Positions 20,405 through 29,679 of a DNA stretch of 64,000 nt are shown here, one piece after another. The notes under the pieces are model-generated. The model searched no databases, had not been told where the DNA came from, and saw nothing but the letters and a program-made list of their open reading frames with translations. Each line of letters begins with the position of its first letter. The stretch's first letter is position 1. A program made the translations under genes and the position numbers. The stretch is from UBA6912 sp041611095 (GTDB lineage Bacteria; Actinomycetota; Acidimicrobiia; Spongiisociales; UBA5794). The DNA is taken from positions 30,674 to 94,673 of the forward strand of contig JBFINP010000005.1 in assembly GCA_041611095.1 (NCBI GenBank), read 5' to 3'.

Positions 20405-20448
20405 AGGGAGGGGGATCTGGGTTTGGAGGTTGCTGGCTCTCCCTCCCT
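20405..20448 (+). terminator. Inverted repeat downstream of the small ORF
   Basis: AGGGAGGG pairs with CCCTCCCT across a 28-base loop, between the candidate small ORF and the ClC gene. The long loop makes it a weak terminator candidate. Confidence 0.3.
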
Positions 20449-20506
20449 CGGTCATGCGACGGCGCCCCAGTAGCGAGGCACCCGTCCCCTACTAACTTCC
20501 GGGTGC

Positions 20507-22507
20507 ATGTGGCCGGCTATTCGACGTGTGCTCGTGCGGGTCGTCGAGTCCCGAGGCGCAACCGCCTTCATGACGGCTGCGCTGTTCGTCGGCGTGATCG
20601 TCGGACTCGGCGCCTCGCTCCTCGTGTGGGGAATCGCCGGATTCGAGTGGCTCACGGCCCGTCTGGTCGAGGATCTCTCGTGGGGCCGAGCCGCAATCCT
20701 CCTCACGGTCCCCGTGGGTCTGCTCATCTCCTGGGGCATCAACCGGATCTGGGGTCCCGGTATCGAATCCGGTGGCGTCACCGAGACGATGGTCGGGTTG
20801 TCCGTACGCGGCGGCTACCTGCCCACCCGTACGGTCGGCGCCAAGATCGCGGCCACGGCAGCGACGCTGGGAACGGGCGGGTCGGCCGGGCGAGAGGGTC
20901 CCGTCGTGCAGATCGGCGCAACCATCGGTTCCTCCTTCGCCCGCTACACGCGATTTGGCGAGGACCAGATCCGTGGGCTCGTCGCCGCCGGGGCGGCGGC
21001 AGGGATCGGTGCGTCGTTCAACGCACCCATCGCCGGAATGCTCTTTGCGATGGAGGTCATCCTCGGCAACTTCGCCATCCGCCATCTCAACGCAGTCGTC
21101 ATCGCATCCGTCGCCGCCGCCGTGACGACGCGGGAGCTGGTCGGGGCCGAGCGCATCCTCAGCTCACCCTCCCACCAGCTCGGTCATCCTGCGGAGCTGG
21201 TGCTGTACGCAACGCTGGGCCTCCTGGCGTTTGCCATCTCCTACCTGTTCCTCTTCGTCCTCGACCAATCGGAAGGGGCGGCCCTTCGCTGGCCCGGCTG
21301 GCTCCGTCCCCTCACGCTCGGTCTGGCAACGGCAGCCCTCATCCTCTACGAGCCCGATCTGCTCGGCACGGGCCAGGACTTCCTGGGAGGGCTGCTGCGG
21401 CTCGGACCCGGGACCACGCTGGCATGGTCCGGCTTGCTCGCCCTCGCCCTGCTCAAGCCCGTCGCCACGGCGCTGACGAGGTCCGGCGGCGGCTCGGGCG
21501 GCACGATGATGCCTTCGATGGTGATGGGAGGAGCGCTCGGCGCCGCCCTGGCGATCCTCATCGAACCGATCTGGGGCCTCTCGGAGCTGGAGCCCGGGGC
21601 GTTTGCCGTCGTCGGGATGGCAGCCACCTTCGCCGCGACGGGACGCGCCCCGCTGACCTCCATCCTCATCGTCTTCGAGATCACCGGGGACTACAACCTC
21701 GTGCTCCCGCTCATGCTGGCAGCGGCGCTCGCCACCTATCTCGGAGAACGGTTTCACCCCGATTCCGCCTACACGCTGCCCCTGCGTCGCGCCGGAATCC
21801 GACTCACGCAACGCGAAGACATCGACCTCCTCGACACGGTCAGTGTCGCCGACGTGATGACCCTCGCCGAAGATGCCCTGTCCCCCGACATGTCGATCGG
21901 CGACGCCATCGTGACCTTGCGCCGGGAGCGCCACCACGGCCTCCCCGTCGTTCGAGACGGCAGACTCGTCGGCATCGTGACGACCACCGACCTCGGGCGA
22001 CCGGGCGTCGACGGCGAGGCTCCGCTGCGCACGGTCATGACCCGCAATCCCGTCACCATCTCGCCGAAGCAGCCCGTCTCGGCCGCCCTCGCCCGCATGG
22101 CGGCGCTCGGCGTCGGTCGCCTGCCGGTCGTGTCCGACGAAGAACCGGGTAAGTATCTGGGCATGTTCAGGCGCGAGAGCGTGGTTCGTGGCTACACACT
22201 CGCGTTGGGCGCATCGACCGACCGCCACCTCTATCGAGAGCGCCTCAAGCAGCGCACCCAACCCGGGGCGGGATTCTTCGAGATGCCGATCCGCCCGGGT
22301 TCGATGGCCGACGGGTTACGGGTTCGCGAGCTGAAGTGGCCCGAATCGGCGACGCTCGTCTCGGTCCGCCGCGGCGACAGCGTGCTCATCCCGCACGGCG
22401 ACACCGTGCTTCGGGTCGGCGACACGATCACTGCCTTCGGCACGGGAGACGCCCGGATCGAGCTCGCATTCATCGTGGAGCCGAGGGCCGACGCAGAGCA
22501 CGACTAG
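20507..22507 (+). CDS. ClC-family chloride channel/transporter with CBS and TrkA-C domains
   Basis: A 666-residue membrane protein. The ClC pore domain (about 20-430) has the anion-site motifs GPGIESGG, GREGP with the gating Glu near residue 131, and GGSGGTMMPSMVMGG. Two CBS motifs (VADVMTLAEDALS, LRTVMTRNPVTIS) at about 450-565 and a TrkA-C-like end (LRVRELKWPESATLVSVRRG) give cytosolic ligand control. In LFAMEVIL the position of the internal proton Glu of exchangers is Val, as in ClC channels. It is monocistronic and followed closely by a convergent gene. Confidence 0.92.
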   Translation: MWPAIRRVLVRVVESRGATAFMTAALFVGVIVGLGASLLVWGIAGFEWLTARLVEDLSWGRAAILLTVPVGLLISWGINRIWGPGIESGGVTETMVGLSVRGGYLPTRTVGAKIAATAATLGTGGSAGREGPVVQIGATIGSSFARYTRFGEDQIRGLVAAGAAAGIGASFNAPIAGMLFAMEVILGNFAIRHLNAVVIASVAAAVTTRELVGAERILSSPSHQLGHPAELVLYATLGLLAFAISYLFLFVLDQSEGAALRWPGWLRPLTLGLATAALILYEPDLLGTGQDFLGGLLRLGPGTTLAWSGLLALALLKPVATALTRSGGGSGGTMMPSMVMGGALGAALAILIEPIWGLSELEPGAFAVVGMAATFAATGRAPLTSILIVFEITGDYNLVLPLMLAAALATYLGERFHPDSAYTLPLRRAGIRLTQREDIDLLDTVSVADVMTLAEDALSPDMSIGDAIVTLRRERHHGLPVVRDGRLVGIVTTTDLGRPGVDGEAPLRTVMTRNPVTISPKQPVSAALARMAALGVGRLPVVSDEEPGKYLGMFRRESVVRGYTLALGASTDRHLYRERLKQRTQPGAGFFEMPIRPGSMADGLRVRELKWPESATLVSVRRGDSVLIPHGDTVLRVGDTITAFGTGDARIELAFIVEPRADAEHD

Positions 22508-22519
22508 AGCCGTCGCCGG

Positions 22520-23740
22520 TCAGGCGGACAGCGCGGCGAGTGCGTCGACCGTGCGATCGACCTCCTCGACCGTGTTGTAGTGGACGAAGCCGATCCTTAC
22601 GAGACCCCCGGTTGCGAGGACGCCCAACGCATCCATCACCTCGAGGGCGTAGTAGTGACCGTCCCACACCGCAATCCCTCGCTCGCCCAGATACGCGGCG
22701 ACGTCGCGCGGTGAACGGCCATCCACGGCGATCGCAAACGTCGGCGTGCGGCCGTCGGCCTCGGGCACGCCGAAGAGCCGCACCTGGGGCTGCGCACTTA
22801 TCCCGGCCAAGAACCGCTCCGTCAAGACGCGCTCGTGATCTGCGATCTGCCCCATCGCATCGACGAGACGTGCACGTCGAGAATCCCCGGCGCCCAAGGA
22901 TGCGATGTACTCGATTGCGGCCTCGACCCCGGCGAGGCTCTCGAAGCTCTGCGTCCCCGTCTCCCACTTGCCAGGGGGCTCGTCCGGCGCCGGTCGGATC
23001 TTCACAGCCTCGAGCTCGGCCATCAGCTCGATGCGCCCGTACACGAACCCGGTGTGGGGCCCGAAGAACTTGTAGGCGGACGCCGCCAGGAAGTCGCACC
23101 CTGTGGCCGCCACGTCGATGAGGCCGTGGGGAGCGAAGTGCACCGCATCGACGAAGACCAGCGCCTCTCGCTCGTGAGCGAGCGCCGTGATGGCGGCCAC
23201 ATCCACGATCGATCCGATCGCGTTCGATGCATGCGTCACCGCGACGAGGCGCGTGTGATCCGTGATCGCCGCAGCAACGGCATCCGGATCCAACCTCCCC
23301 GTTGCCGGGTCGAAGTCGACGAGCCGAACGGTGGCGCCGGACTCCTTTGCGGCGGCCAACCAGGACGACACGTTGGCGTCGTGGTCCAATCGGGTGCAGA
23401 CGATCTCGTCTCCAGGGGCCCAGGTGTGGGCGAGCGCCCGCCCGAGCGACAAGGTGAGCGAGGTCATGTTCTGGCCGAACGCGATCTCCTCCGGCCGGTC
23501 CGCGTTGATGAGGTCGGCGACGGCCGAGCGGGCGGCGTGGACCACTGCGCCGGTCTCCTCACTCGCCGCAAAGTGCCCACCGAGGTTGGATCCGCCTCGG
23601 GACATGTAGCCGGACATGGCGTCGATCACGTCCGCGGGGACCTGGGTGCCTCCCGGACCGTCGGCGTAGACGACCGGCACCCCGCGATGAAGCCGAGAGA
23701 GGGCGGGAAAGCGAGCACGGACCGCAGCGACGTCGAGCAC
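22520..23740 (-). CDS. Cysteine desulfurase-like PLP enzyme (class V aminotransferase)
   Basis: A fold-type I PLP enzyme of about 406 residues, close to the cysteine desulfurase-like group. The PLP Lys lies in AYKFFGPHTG (about residue 223), the Asp that contacts the pyridine N is in VFVDAVHFAPH, and SNLGGHFAAS is near the N-terminus. It lacks the Cys-bearing loop spelling of true SufS (RSGHHCAQP), so desulfurase activity is uncertain. The start is probably the GTG at 23740; an ATG at 23806 would add 22 residues. It is divergent from manC. Confidence 0.85.
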   Translation of the reverse strand: MLDVAAVRARFPALSRLHRGVPVVYADGPGGTQVPADVIDAMSGYMSRGGSNLGGHFAASEETGAVVHAARSAVADLINADRPEEIAFGQNMTSLTLSLGRALAHTWAPGDEIVCTRLDHDANVSSWLAAAKESGATVRLVDFDPATGRLDPDAVAAAITDHTRLVAVTHASNAIGSIVDVAAITALAHEREALVFVDAVHFAPHGLIDVAATGCDFLAASAYKFFGPHTGFVYGRIELMAELEAVKIRPAPDEPPGKWETGTQSFESLAGVEAAIEYIASLGAGDSRRARLVDAMGQIADHERVLTERFLAGISAQPQVRLFGVPEADGRTPTFAIAVDGRSPRDVAAYLGERGIAVWDGHYYALEVMDALGVLATGGLVRIGFVHYNTVEEVDRTVDALAALSA

Positions 23741-23801
23741 GGCGGGGAGCGTAGCCCGTACCCACCGACGGCCCCACGGACCCGCACGATTGCACACCGG
23801 G

Positions 23802-23807
23802 TACATT
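23802..23807 (+). promoter_or_regulatory. -10 element for a near-leaderless manC transcript
   Basis: TACATT ends eight bases before the manC ATG and no Shine-Dalgarno lies between. This spacing puts the transcript start at or next to the start codon, a common actinobacterial arrangement. Confidence 0.5.
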
Positions 23808-23815
23808 GCCCGGCC

Positions 23816-25159
23816 ATGGACCCACTTCCCATCGTCCCAGTCGTGCTCGCCGGGGGCTCCGGCACCCGCCTGTGGCCCATGTCACGGCTGGATGCGCCGA
23901 AGCAGCTGCTGCCACTGCTCGGCGGCAAGACGATGCTCCGGGCGACGATCGAGCGTTCGGCGGAGGTGACCCACCGGCGCCCCCCCATCGTCGTCTGCAA
24001 TGCGGCGCATGCCGATGTGGTCCGCAGCGAGCTGGACGCCGCGGGCGAGCCCGAGGGCCATATCGTCGTCGAACCCGTCGGACGTAACACGGCGCCGGCG
24101 GTCGGCGTCGCGGCGAGGCTCGCTGCCGCGACGGGAGACAGCCTGCTCCTCGTCATGCCCGCCGACCATCTGATCACAGACGTCGCCGCCTTCACCGACG
24201 CGGTGGCGACAGGGCGGACCCCGGCCACAGAGGGTGATCTGGTGACCTTCGGAATCACGCCGACCTACCCGGCGACGGGGTACGGCTACATCCGGTCGTC
24301 CGGCGACGGTGTCGTCAGGCACGTGGATGCGTTCGTGGAGAAGCCGGACCGAGCGACCGCCGAGGCATTCCTCGAGACCGCCAACCATCTATGGAACAGC
24401 GGGATGTTCTTGTTCCGTGCGGATCGGTACCTCTCCGAGCTCGAGCGGTTCGAACCGGCCGTCGCCGCCGCCGTGTCGAGGTCGATCGAGACGGCGCACG
24501 CCGGCCCCTACGGGAACCTGTTCCTCGATAGCGCGGAGTTCGCCGCCTCGCCATCGATCTCGATCGACTACGCAGTCATGGAACGAACCGCCTCGGCGAC
24601 GGTGGTCGCCCTCGACGCCGGGTGGAGCGATATCGGCTCCTGGGCGTCGCTGGCCGAGGCAACCGAAGCCGACGCCGAAGGCAACGCGCTGATCGGCGAC
24701 GTCGTGGTGCAAGACGCCGTCAACGCCTACATCCGCTCCGACGGCCCGCTGGTCGTCGCATCGCACGTTCGCGACGTCGTCATCGTGGCTACCCCCGACG
24801 CCGTCCTCGTTACCGATCGCCATCACAGCGAGTCGGTGCGCGACCTCGTCGGCCTCATGCGCGCCGGGCACCGTCCCGAAGCCGACGAGTCGGCCACCCA
24901 CATCCGCCCCTGGGGCAGGCTCCACACGTTGTCCCGCACCTCCACGCGTGTGGTGGACCGGCTCGATATCGCCGGGGAGGCAACGGTGCGCCCGGCGCCC
25001 GGAACATGGCTCGTGCTGGCGGGCTCCGCCGCGCATGGCGATGCCACGCTGGCCGAAGGCGACTTCGTCGAGGTCGGCGACGGAGCACCCCTCTTCCGCA
25101 ACGAGCTGACGACCCCTCTCGTGATGCTCGCCGTGACCAGCGGAGGCGCCGAGACGTGA
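23816..25159 (+). CDS. manC: Mannose-1-phosphate guanylyltransferase
   Basis: A 447-residue nucleotidyltransferase making GDP-mannose from mannose-1-phosphate and GTP for glycan synthesis. Signature GGSGTRLWPMSR (13-24), PADHLI, GYGYIR, FVEKPD and SIDYAVMERT are present. The C-terminal part begins like a type II phosphomannose isomerase (RPWGRLHTLSRT), but the cupin that follows is short and lacks its metal-binding His residues, so it is probably monofunctional. The ATG at 23816 follows a TACATT -10. Its stop shares GTGA with the next gene. Confidence 0.9.
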   Translation: MDPLPIVPVVLAGGSGTRLWPMSRLDAPKQLLPLLGGKTMLRATIERSAEVTHRRPPIVVCNAAHADVVRSELDAAGEPEGHIVVEPVGRNTAPAVGVAARLAAATGDSLLLVMPADHLITDVAAFTDAVATGRTPATEGDLVTFGITPTYPATGYGYIRSSGDGVVRHVDAFVEKPDRATAEAFLETANHLWNSGMFLFRADRYLSELERFEPAVAAAVSRSIETAHAGPYGNLFLDSAEFAASPSISIDYAVMERTASATVVALDAGWSDIGSWASLAEATEADAEGNALIGDVVVQDAVNAYIRSDGPLVVASHVRDVVIVATPDAVLVTDRHHSESVRDLVGLMRAGHRPEADESATHIRPWGRLHTLSRTSTRVVDRLDIAGEATVRPAPGTWLVLAGSAAHGDATLAEGDFVEVGDGAPLFRNELTTPLVMLAVTSGGAET

Positions 25160-25560
25160 CCGACGCGCTCATCGCTCTCGGGGTCGGGCTCATAATCGGC
25201 TGGCTGGCGGGCCGGCGATCCGCCCCGAGCCAGGACGGAGGTGGTGCTCACCGGTACCGTCCCAGCAGGCGTCAGCGGAAGATCCTCGAGACGCTGGAGC
25301 CGAGCCCGGATCTCCCGTCCATCGAGGAGCTGGTGATCGAGGAGGCGACCGAGACCGGCGTACTCGACATACCGGGAGCAGTCGGGACGCCGATCCACGT
25401 GCGTCTCAAGGCCTGGAAGCGAGACCACGAGCGTGAGGGACCATGCGACGGCGGGCATTGGGAGTTCCAGGTGCGCGCGGGAGTCGATCCGTCACAGGCA
25501 GCTCCTGAGGACGTCAGTCTCAGGTGTGTCGAGGAGCGCTCGCCCGAGTCACCGGGCTGA
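25156..25560 (+). CDS. Small membrane-anchored protein of unknown function
   Basis: A 134-residue protein with one N-terminal transmembrane segment (ALIALGVGLIIGWLAGRR), then a basic, charged cytosolic part with GTPIHVRLKAWKRDHEREGPC and GGHWEFQVRAGV. It is coupled to manC by a GTGA overlap. No family is recognised. Confidence 0.7.
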   Translation: MTDALIALGVGLIIGWLAGRRSAPSQDGGGAHRYRPSRRQRKILETLEPSPDLPSIEELVIEEATETGVLDIPGAVGTPIHVRLKAWKRDHEREGPCDGGHWEFQVRAGVDPSQAAPEDVSLRCVEERSPESPG

Positions 25561-25598
25561 GGCGGCGGCCCGCAGCCTGCGGGGGTAACGTCACGGCC

Positions 25599-26144
25599 GT
25601 GTCCACGAGACCGGCAGTCGCCGTCTTCGGGTCCTCACGGATCGACCTGGGCAGTCCGGCCTGGGCCGAGGCCGTGCGTTGCGGTGCGCTCCTCGCCGCG
25701 CGCGGATTCGCCGTCGTGACCGGCGGGTACGGCGGAGCCATGGAGGCCGTCTCCCAGGGTGCGTCTGCGACGGGCGGACACGTCATCGGTGTCACCGCCC
25801 CGGCCGTTTTCCCCGGCCGCAGCGGCGCCAACCACCACGTCACAGTCGAACGACCGGCGGACACGCTCACGGAGCGCATCCACGACATGCTCTCGATCAC
25901 CGACGGCGCGATCGCGCTCCCCGGAAGCATCGGAACCTTCACGGAGCTGATGGTTGCCTGGAATGTCGCGTTCGTGGCCGACCTCGCCAACCGGCGTCCG
26001 CCACTCGTGGTGGCGGTCGGGAGTGATTGGCGACGCCTCGTCGAGCTCGTTGCCACCTCCCTCGACACCAACGGGAAGCTGGTCACGTGCGTCGACGACG
26101 TCGACGAGGCGGTGGAAGCCGTGGCCCGCTCCGTCGCGGGGTAA
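25599..26144 (+). CDS. LOG-family/TIGR00725-type Rossmann protein
   Basis: A 181-residue single-domain protein of the lysine decarboxylase-like LOG superfamily. AVFGSSR opens the fold; GGYGGAMEAVSQGA and PGSIGTFTELMVAW match the nucleotide-binding loops, though the usual PGGxGTxxE reads PGSIGTFTE. LOG proteins release cytokinin-type bases from nucleoside monophosphates, but members of this branch are uncharacterised. The GTG at 25599 is the start that best fits the fold. Confidence 0.82.
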   Translation: MSTRPAVAVFGSSRIDLGSPAWAEAVRCGALLAARGFAVVTGGYGGAMEAVSQGASATGGHVIGVTAPAVFPGRSGANHHVTVERPADTLTERIHDMLSITDGAIALPGSIGTFTELMVAWNVAFVADLANRRPPLVVAVGSDWRRLVELVATSLDTNGKLVTCVDDVDEAVEAVARSVAG

Positions 26145-26224
26145 CGCTCAGCCCTCCGGCGGCCGACTCGGCCGACATGTGGTTCGCCCTCGATCCGCAT
26201 CCGGCAGCCGTCGCAGGGTGAGGC

Positions 26225-26686
26225 TCACGCCTCCCCGGGCCGACTCAGCCGACGGGCGATTCGTGTCATCGTGGCGGCGATGATGTCCGTCTCCTCCGGC
26301 GAGAGGTGTCGGGCGAAGTGCTCCTCGATACCGCGCAGATGCAAAGGAGCGCAGCGCCGCAATGTCGCCAGGCCCCTATCCGTCAACGTCACGAAGGTCC
26401 CGCGCCGATCCGCCGCCGAAGTGGCCCGCTCGACCAGACCGGCCGCCTCGATGCGATCGATGAGCCGGGTGGCGGCGCTCCGGCTGAGGAGGCGCGACTC
26501 GGCGAGCTGGTGCATACGCAGGCGGCCGCCCGGCGCTTCCCTCAAGAGCAGCAGCACCTCGTACCAGGTCAACGGGAGGTCTGCTTCACGACTCAACTCG
26601 TCCTCCAGCCGCGAGATCACCCTGGCATGCGCGGTCAGGAAGCTCCGCCATGCGGACAGCTGATCGGTGGACAGCGGGTTCGGCAT
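26225..26686 (-). CDS. MarR-family transcriptional regulator
   Basis: A 153-residue winged-helix repressor. It has the MarR order: dimerisation helices, LTWYEVLLLLREAPGGRLRMHQLAESRLLSRSAATRLIDRIEAAGLVERAT as the DNA-binding part, and DRRGTFVTLTDRG as the wing. The start is the ATG at 26686. It is divergent from the large ATPase gene and may act on that promoter, although no clear palindrome is visible between them. Confidence 0.92.
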   Translation of the reverse strand: MPNPLSTDQLSAWRSFLTAHARVISRLEDELSREADLPLTWYEVLLLLREAPGGRLRMHQLAESRLLSRSAATRLIDRIEAAGLVERATSAADRRGTFVTLTDRGLATLRRCAPLHLRGIEEHFARHLSPEETDIIAATMTRIARRLSRPGEA

Positions 26687-26803
26687 GGCCTGGCATGCTA
26701 CCGATCGGCGCCAAGTCATCCCGGACCGGTCCACCGGGCCCGCCCCGGGTCGGTCGCCGGGCCGCCGCCTACACTCCGCCCCAGCCAGCCAGGAGGTTCC
26801 ATC

Positions 26804-29191
26804 GTGAGCACGGAGGGTCTGTTTCTCGGCGCCGTCGTCGAGCCCGACTCGGCCGAACGGACCGACACGCTCGTCGGCTACGACCCGAGCGACCTGACGA
26901 CGCACGGTGTGATCGTCGGGATGACCGGTTCGGGAAAGACAGGGCTCGGGGTCATCTTCCTCGAAGAGGCCCTGCTCAACGGGATCCCCACCCTGGTCCT
27001 CGACCCCAAGGGCGACATGACCAACCTCCTGCTCACCTTCCCCGACCTCGCCCCTTCCGATTTCGAGCCATGGATCGACCCGGCCGAGGCTCGCAAGGAG
27101 GGCATCAGCGTCGCCGAAGTCGCCGCGGCGAGAGCCGCGCTGTGGAAGAAGGGGCTCGCCTCGTGGAACCAAGACGGGTCCCGCATCGCCGAGCTCCGAC
27201 AGAAGGCGGGATTCACGATCTACACGCCCGGGTCCTCGGCCGGAGTCCCGGTCAACATCGTCGGCTCGCTCACCAACCCCGGCCTCGATTGGGACACGCA
27301 AGCCGAGGCCCTTCGCGACGAGATCCAGGGTTTCGCCTCCGGTCTGCTCGGTCTGCTCGGCCTGGACGCCGACCCGATCTCGTCGCGGGAGCACATCCTG
27401 ATCACGAACCTCGTGGAACATGCCTGGCGACAGGGCGAATCGCTCGATCTGGCGACCCTGCTCGCGCAGATCCAGCGTCCCCCGCTACGCAAGCTCGGCG
27501 TCTTCGAGCTCGACACGTTCTACCCGGAGAAGGACCGGCAGGGCCTGGCGATGCAGCTCAACGGGTTGCTGGCTGCGCCATCGTTCGCCGAGTGGGTCGA
27601 AGGTGCGCCGCTCGATGCCGGGAAGCTGCTGTGGGACGAGGACGGACGTCCCCAGGCGGCGATCGTCTACCTCGCCCATCTCTCCGATGAAGAGCGCCAG
27701 TTCATCGTCACGCTCATCCTCTCGAAGTTCGTCACGTGGATGCGCAGCCAGCCGGGCACCGCCGACTTGCGGGCCCTCGTCTACATGGACGAAGTGTTCG
27801 GGTTCGTGCCGCCGACCGCCGAGCCCCCCGCCAAGAAGCCGATCCTCACCATGCTCAAGCAAGCCCGCGCCTTCGGGGTCGGCATGTTGCTGTCGACTCA
27901 GAACCCGGTCGACCTCGACTACAAAGCCATGTCGAACGCAGGAACGTGGTGCATCGGGCGTCTCCAGACCGAGCGGGACAAGGCCAGGATCCTCGAGGCG
28001 CTCCAGTCGGCCACGGGCGACACCGATGTCGCCTCTCTCGACGCGTCGATCTCCGGGCTGGGAAAACGGCAGTTCCTCCTGCACAACACGCGGAACCCGG
28101 CGCCCCTGCACTTCACCACGAGGTGGGCGCTGTCGTACCTGGCCGGGCCGCTGACACGTGACCAGGTCGCCGACTTGCAGGGCGACGGTCCTGGACCCGC
28201 GGCGTCACCTGCGGCCGCACCCGACGCCGACGAGGCGCCCGCAGCCGCGGCTCCGGAGGCCGATATCGCCTCCGACGAGACTCCGGTCATGCCGGCGGTG
28301 GCCGACGGGGTGCCGGTCTTCCACATGGACCCTGCGGCGCCATGGGCCGCCGACGTGGATGCCACGCCGGGCGGGAAGCGCCACCGCGCCGCCGTCGCCG
28401 CACGCATCCAGCTCGTGTTCGACGACCGCCCGGCCGGCATCGACCACACCGAGGAGTGGGAAGCCATCGTGCCCATCGGCGACGCGTTCGACGTCGACGA
28501 GGCAATCAACGTCGACTACGACGACCGCGATCTGAGCCCATCGGCCGTCGAGGGCGCCGTGTACGAGCTGCCGGCCGCACCCGTCGACACGAAGGGCTTC
28601 TTCACGGAGGCGCAACGCGACCTCAAGGAGCACCTCTACCGGAACCGGAAGCTCGCCGTACTCAAGAACGCAGAGCTGAAGTTGTACTCCCGGCCTGGAG
28701 AGACGCCGGACGAGTTCACAGCGCGGTGCGACGAGGCCGCCCAAGCCATGGCGGACAAGGAAGCGGCGTCGCTGCGCGACAAGTACGAGAAGAAGATCGC
28801 ATCGGCCCGGAAGCGGTTCGAGGCGGCAGAGCGTCGCGTCGCCGAGCTCGAAGTTGACATCGCCGGGTCGAAGCAGTCTGAGTTGATGGAAGGCGCCGGT
28901 GCCCTGCTGAGCGTGCTCACCGGCCGCCGTTCGACGCGAGCGGTGACCGGAAGTATGCGGCGGCGGCAGTCGACGCGCAGCAAGCAGCAGAGGCTGCAGT
29001 CGGCACAGGAGAAATCTGTCGCCGAGTGGGACGATATGGCGGCACTGGAGGCCGAGCTCACCGAGGAGCTCGAAGAGATCAACGATCGGTGGGAAGAGAT
29101 CGGAGAGCAGGTCGAGGAGATCGAGATCGGCCTCGAGAAGACCGACATCCACGTCGATGACGTGGCGGTCGTCTGGATCCCGGTGGCCTAG
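26804..29191 (+). CDS. Large HerA-like P-loop ATPase with C-terminal coiled coil
   Basis: A 795-residue ATPase. Walker A is GMTGSGKT (39-46), followed by LVLDPKGDMTNLLL; Walker B is LVYMDEVFGFV (about 324-334), then LLSTQNPVDLDYKAMSNAGTW, the HerA/FtsK-superfamily sensor region. Residues about 450-510 are Ala/Pro-rich, and 600-790 are charged and coiled-coil-like. AGGAGG seven bases before GTG 26804 fixes the start. The mobile substrate, DNA or protein, is unknown. Confidence 0.85.
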   Translation: MSTEGLFLGAVVEPDSAERTDTLVGYDPSDLTTHGVIVGMTGSGKTGLGVIFLEEALLNGIPTLVLDPKGDMTNLLLTFPDLAPSDFEPWIDPAEARKEGISVAEVAAARAALWKKGLASWNQDGSRIAELRQKAGFTIYTPGSSAGVPVNIVGSLTNPGLDWDTQAEALRDEIQGFASGLLGLLGLDADPISSREHILITNLVEHAWRQGESLDLATLLAQIQRPPLRKLGVFELDTFYPEKDRQGLAMQLNGLLAAPSFAEWVEGAPLDAGKLLWDEDGRPQAAIVYLAHLSDEERQFIVTLILSKFVTWMRSQPGTADLRALVYMDEVFGFVPPTAEPPAKKPILTMLKQARAFGVGMLLSTQNPVDLDYKAMSNAGTWCIGRLQTERDKARILEALQSATGDTDVASLDASISGLGKRQFLLHNTRNPAPLHFTTRWALSYLAGPLTRDQVADLQGDGPGPAASPAAAPDADEAPAAAAPEADIASDETPVMPAVADGVPVFHMDPAAPWAADVDATPGGKRHRAAVAARIQLVFDDRPAGIDHTEEWEAIVPIGDAFDVDEAINVDYDDRDLSPSAVEGAVYELPAAPVDTKGFFTEAQRDLKEHLYRNRKLAVLKNAELKLYSRPGETPDEFTARCDEAAQAMADKEAASLRDKYEKKIASARKRFEAAERRVAELEVDIAGSKQSELMEGAGALLSVLTGRRSTRAVTGSMRRRQSTRSKQQRLQSAQEKSVAEWDDMAALEAELTEELEEINDRWEEIGEQVEEIEIGLEKTDIHVDDVAVVWIPVA

Positions 29192-29215
29192 AGAGCTGCC
29201 GCCGGTGGCGGGCCT

Positions 29216-29587
29216 TCAGGACCGGGCCAGCGCCCACATGAGATCGCGAATCCCCACGATTCCGAGCAGCTCGCCGTCCGCCATGACCGGCATGTGGCGG
29301 TACCCCGTCTCCATCAGCCAGGCCACTGCCTCGTCGATCGACGTGTCGGGTGCGAACGTGTCAGGTGACTCGGTCATCCACTCTGCGACCGTCTCCTCTT
29401 CGACCTCGGCGCCCTCCGCGACCGCCGCAGCGAGGTCGTGCTCGGTGAACAGGCCGGCAACCGTCCGGTCGGTGACGACGGCGAGGGCGTCGACGGATTG
29501 CTCGATCATCCGTTCGGCGGCCTCGGCGAGCGTCGCCTCGGACCCGATGAGCTCGGCTTTTCCACTGACCAGAGCAGCCAGTTGCAT
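29216..29587 (-). CDS. Two-CBS-domain protein
   Basis: A 123-residue protein made of a tandem CBS pair (ATLAEAAERMIEQSVDALAVV, TVAGLFTEHDLAAAV; TSIDEAVAWLMETGYRHMPVM, LLGIVGIRDLMWALA). Such modules bind adenosine nucleotides and sense energy state. The ATG at 29587 has AGGGG eight bases upstream. It is downstream of the sigma factor gene on the same strand. Confidence 0.85.
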   Translation of the reverse strand: MQLAALVSGKAELIGSEATLAEAAERMIEQSVDALAVVTDRTVAGLFTEHDLAAAVAEGAEVEEETVAEWMTESPDTFAPDTSIDEAVAWLMETGYRHMPVMADGELLGIVGIRDLMWALARS

Positions 29588-29679
29588 GGTCGTTACCCCT
29601 GTGTCGAGGCGAACACTACCCCCGTGACGCTGCCGCGACCTATTCGCGGGAGCTGTCCGTGGAGGCGCAGAGACCGCCT

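Larger units (their letters stand above)
20109..20506. other. Divergent intergenic region between xseA and the ClC gene
   Basis: About 400 bases hold the promoters of xseA (minus) and of the ClC gene (plus). Inside are one candidate small ORF with a good ribosome site and one inverted repeat, listed separately. A TACTAACTT stretch ending about eight bases before the ATG at 20507 could be a -10 for a near-leaderless ClC transcript. Confidence 0.5.

Noticed and set aside
26145..26224. GC-rich hairpin (GGCCGACTCGGCC) as terminator between the LOG and MarR genes
   Set aside because: The stem is only five bases and no longer pairing is found.
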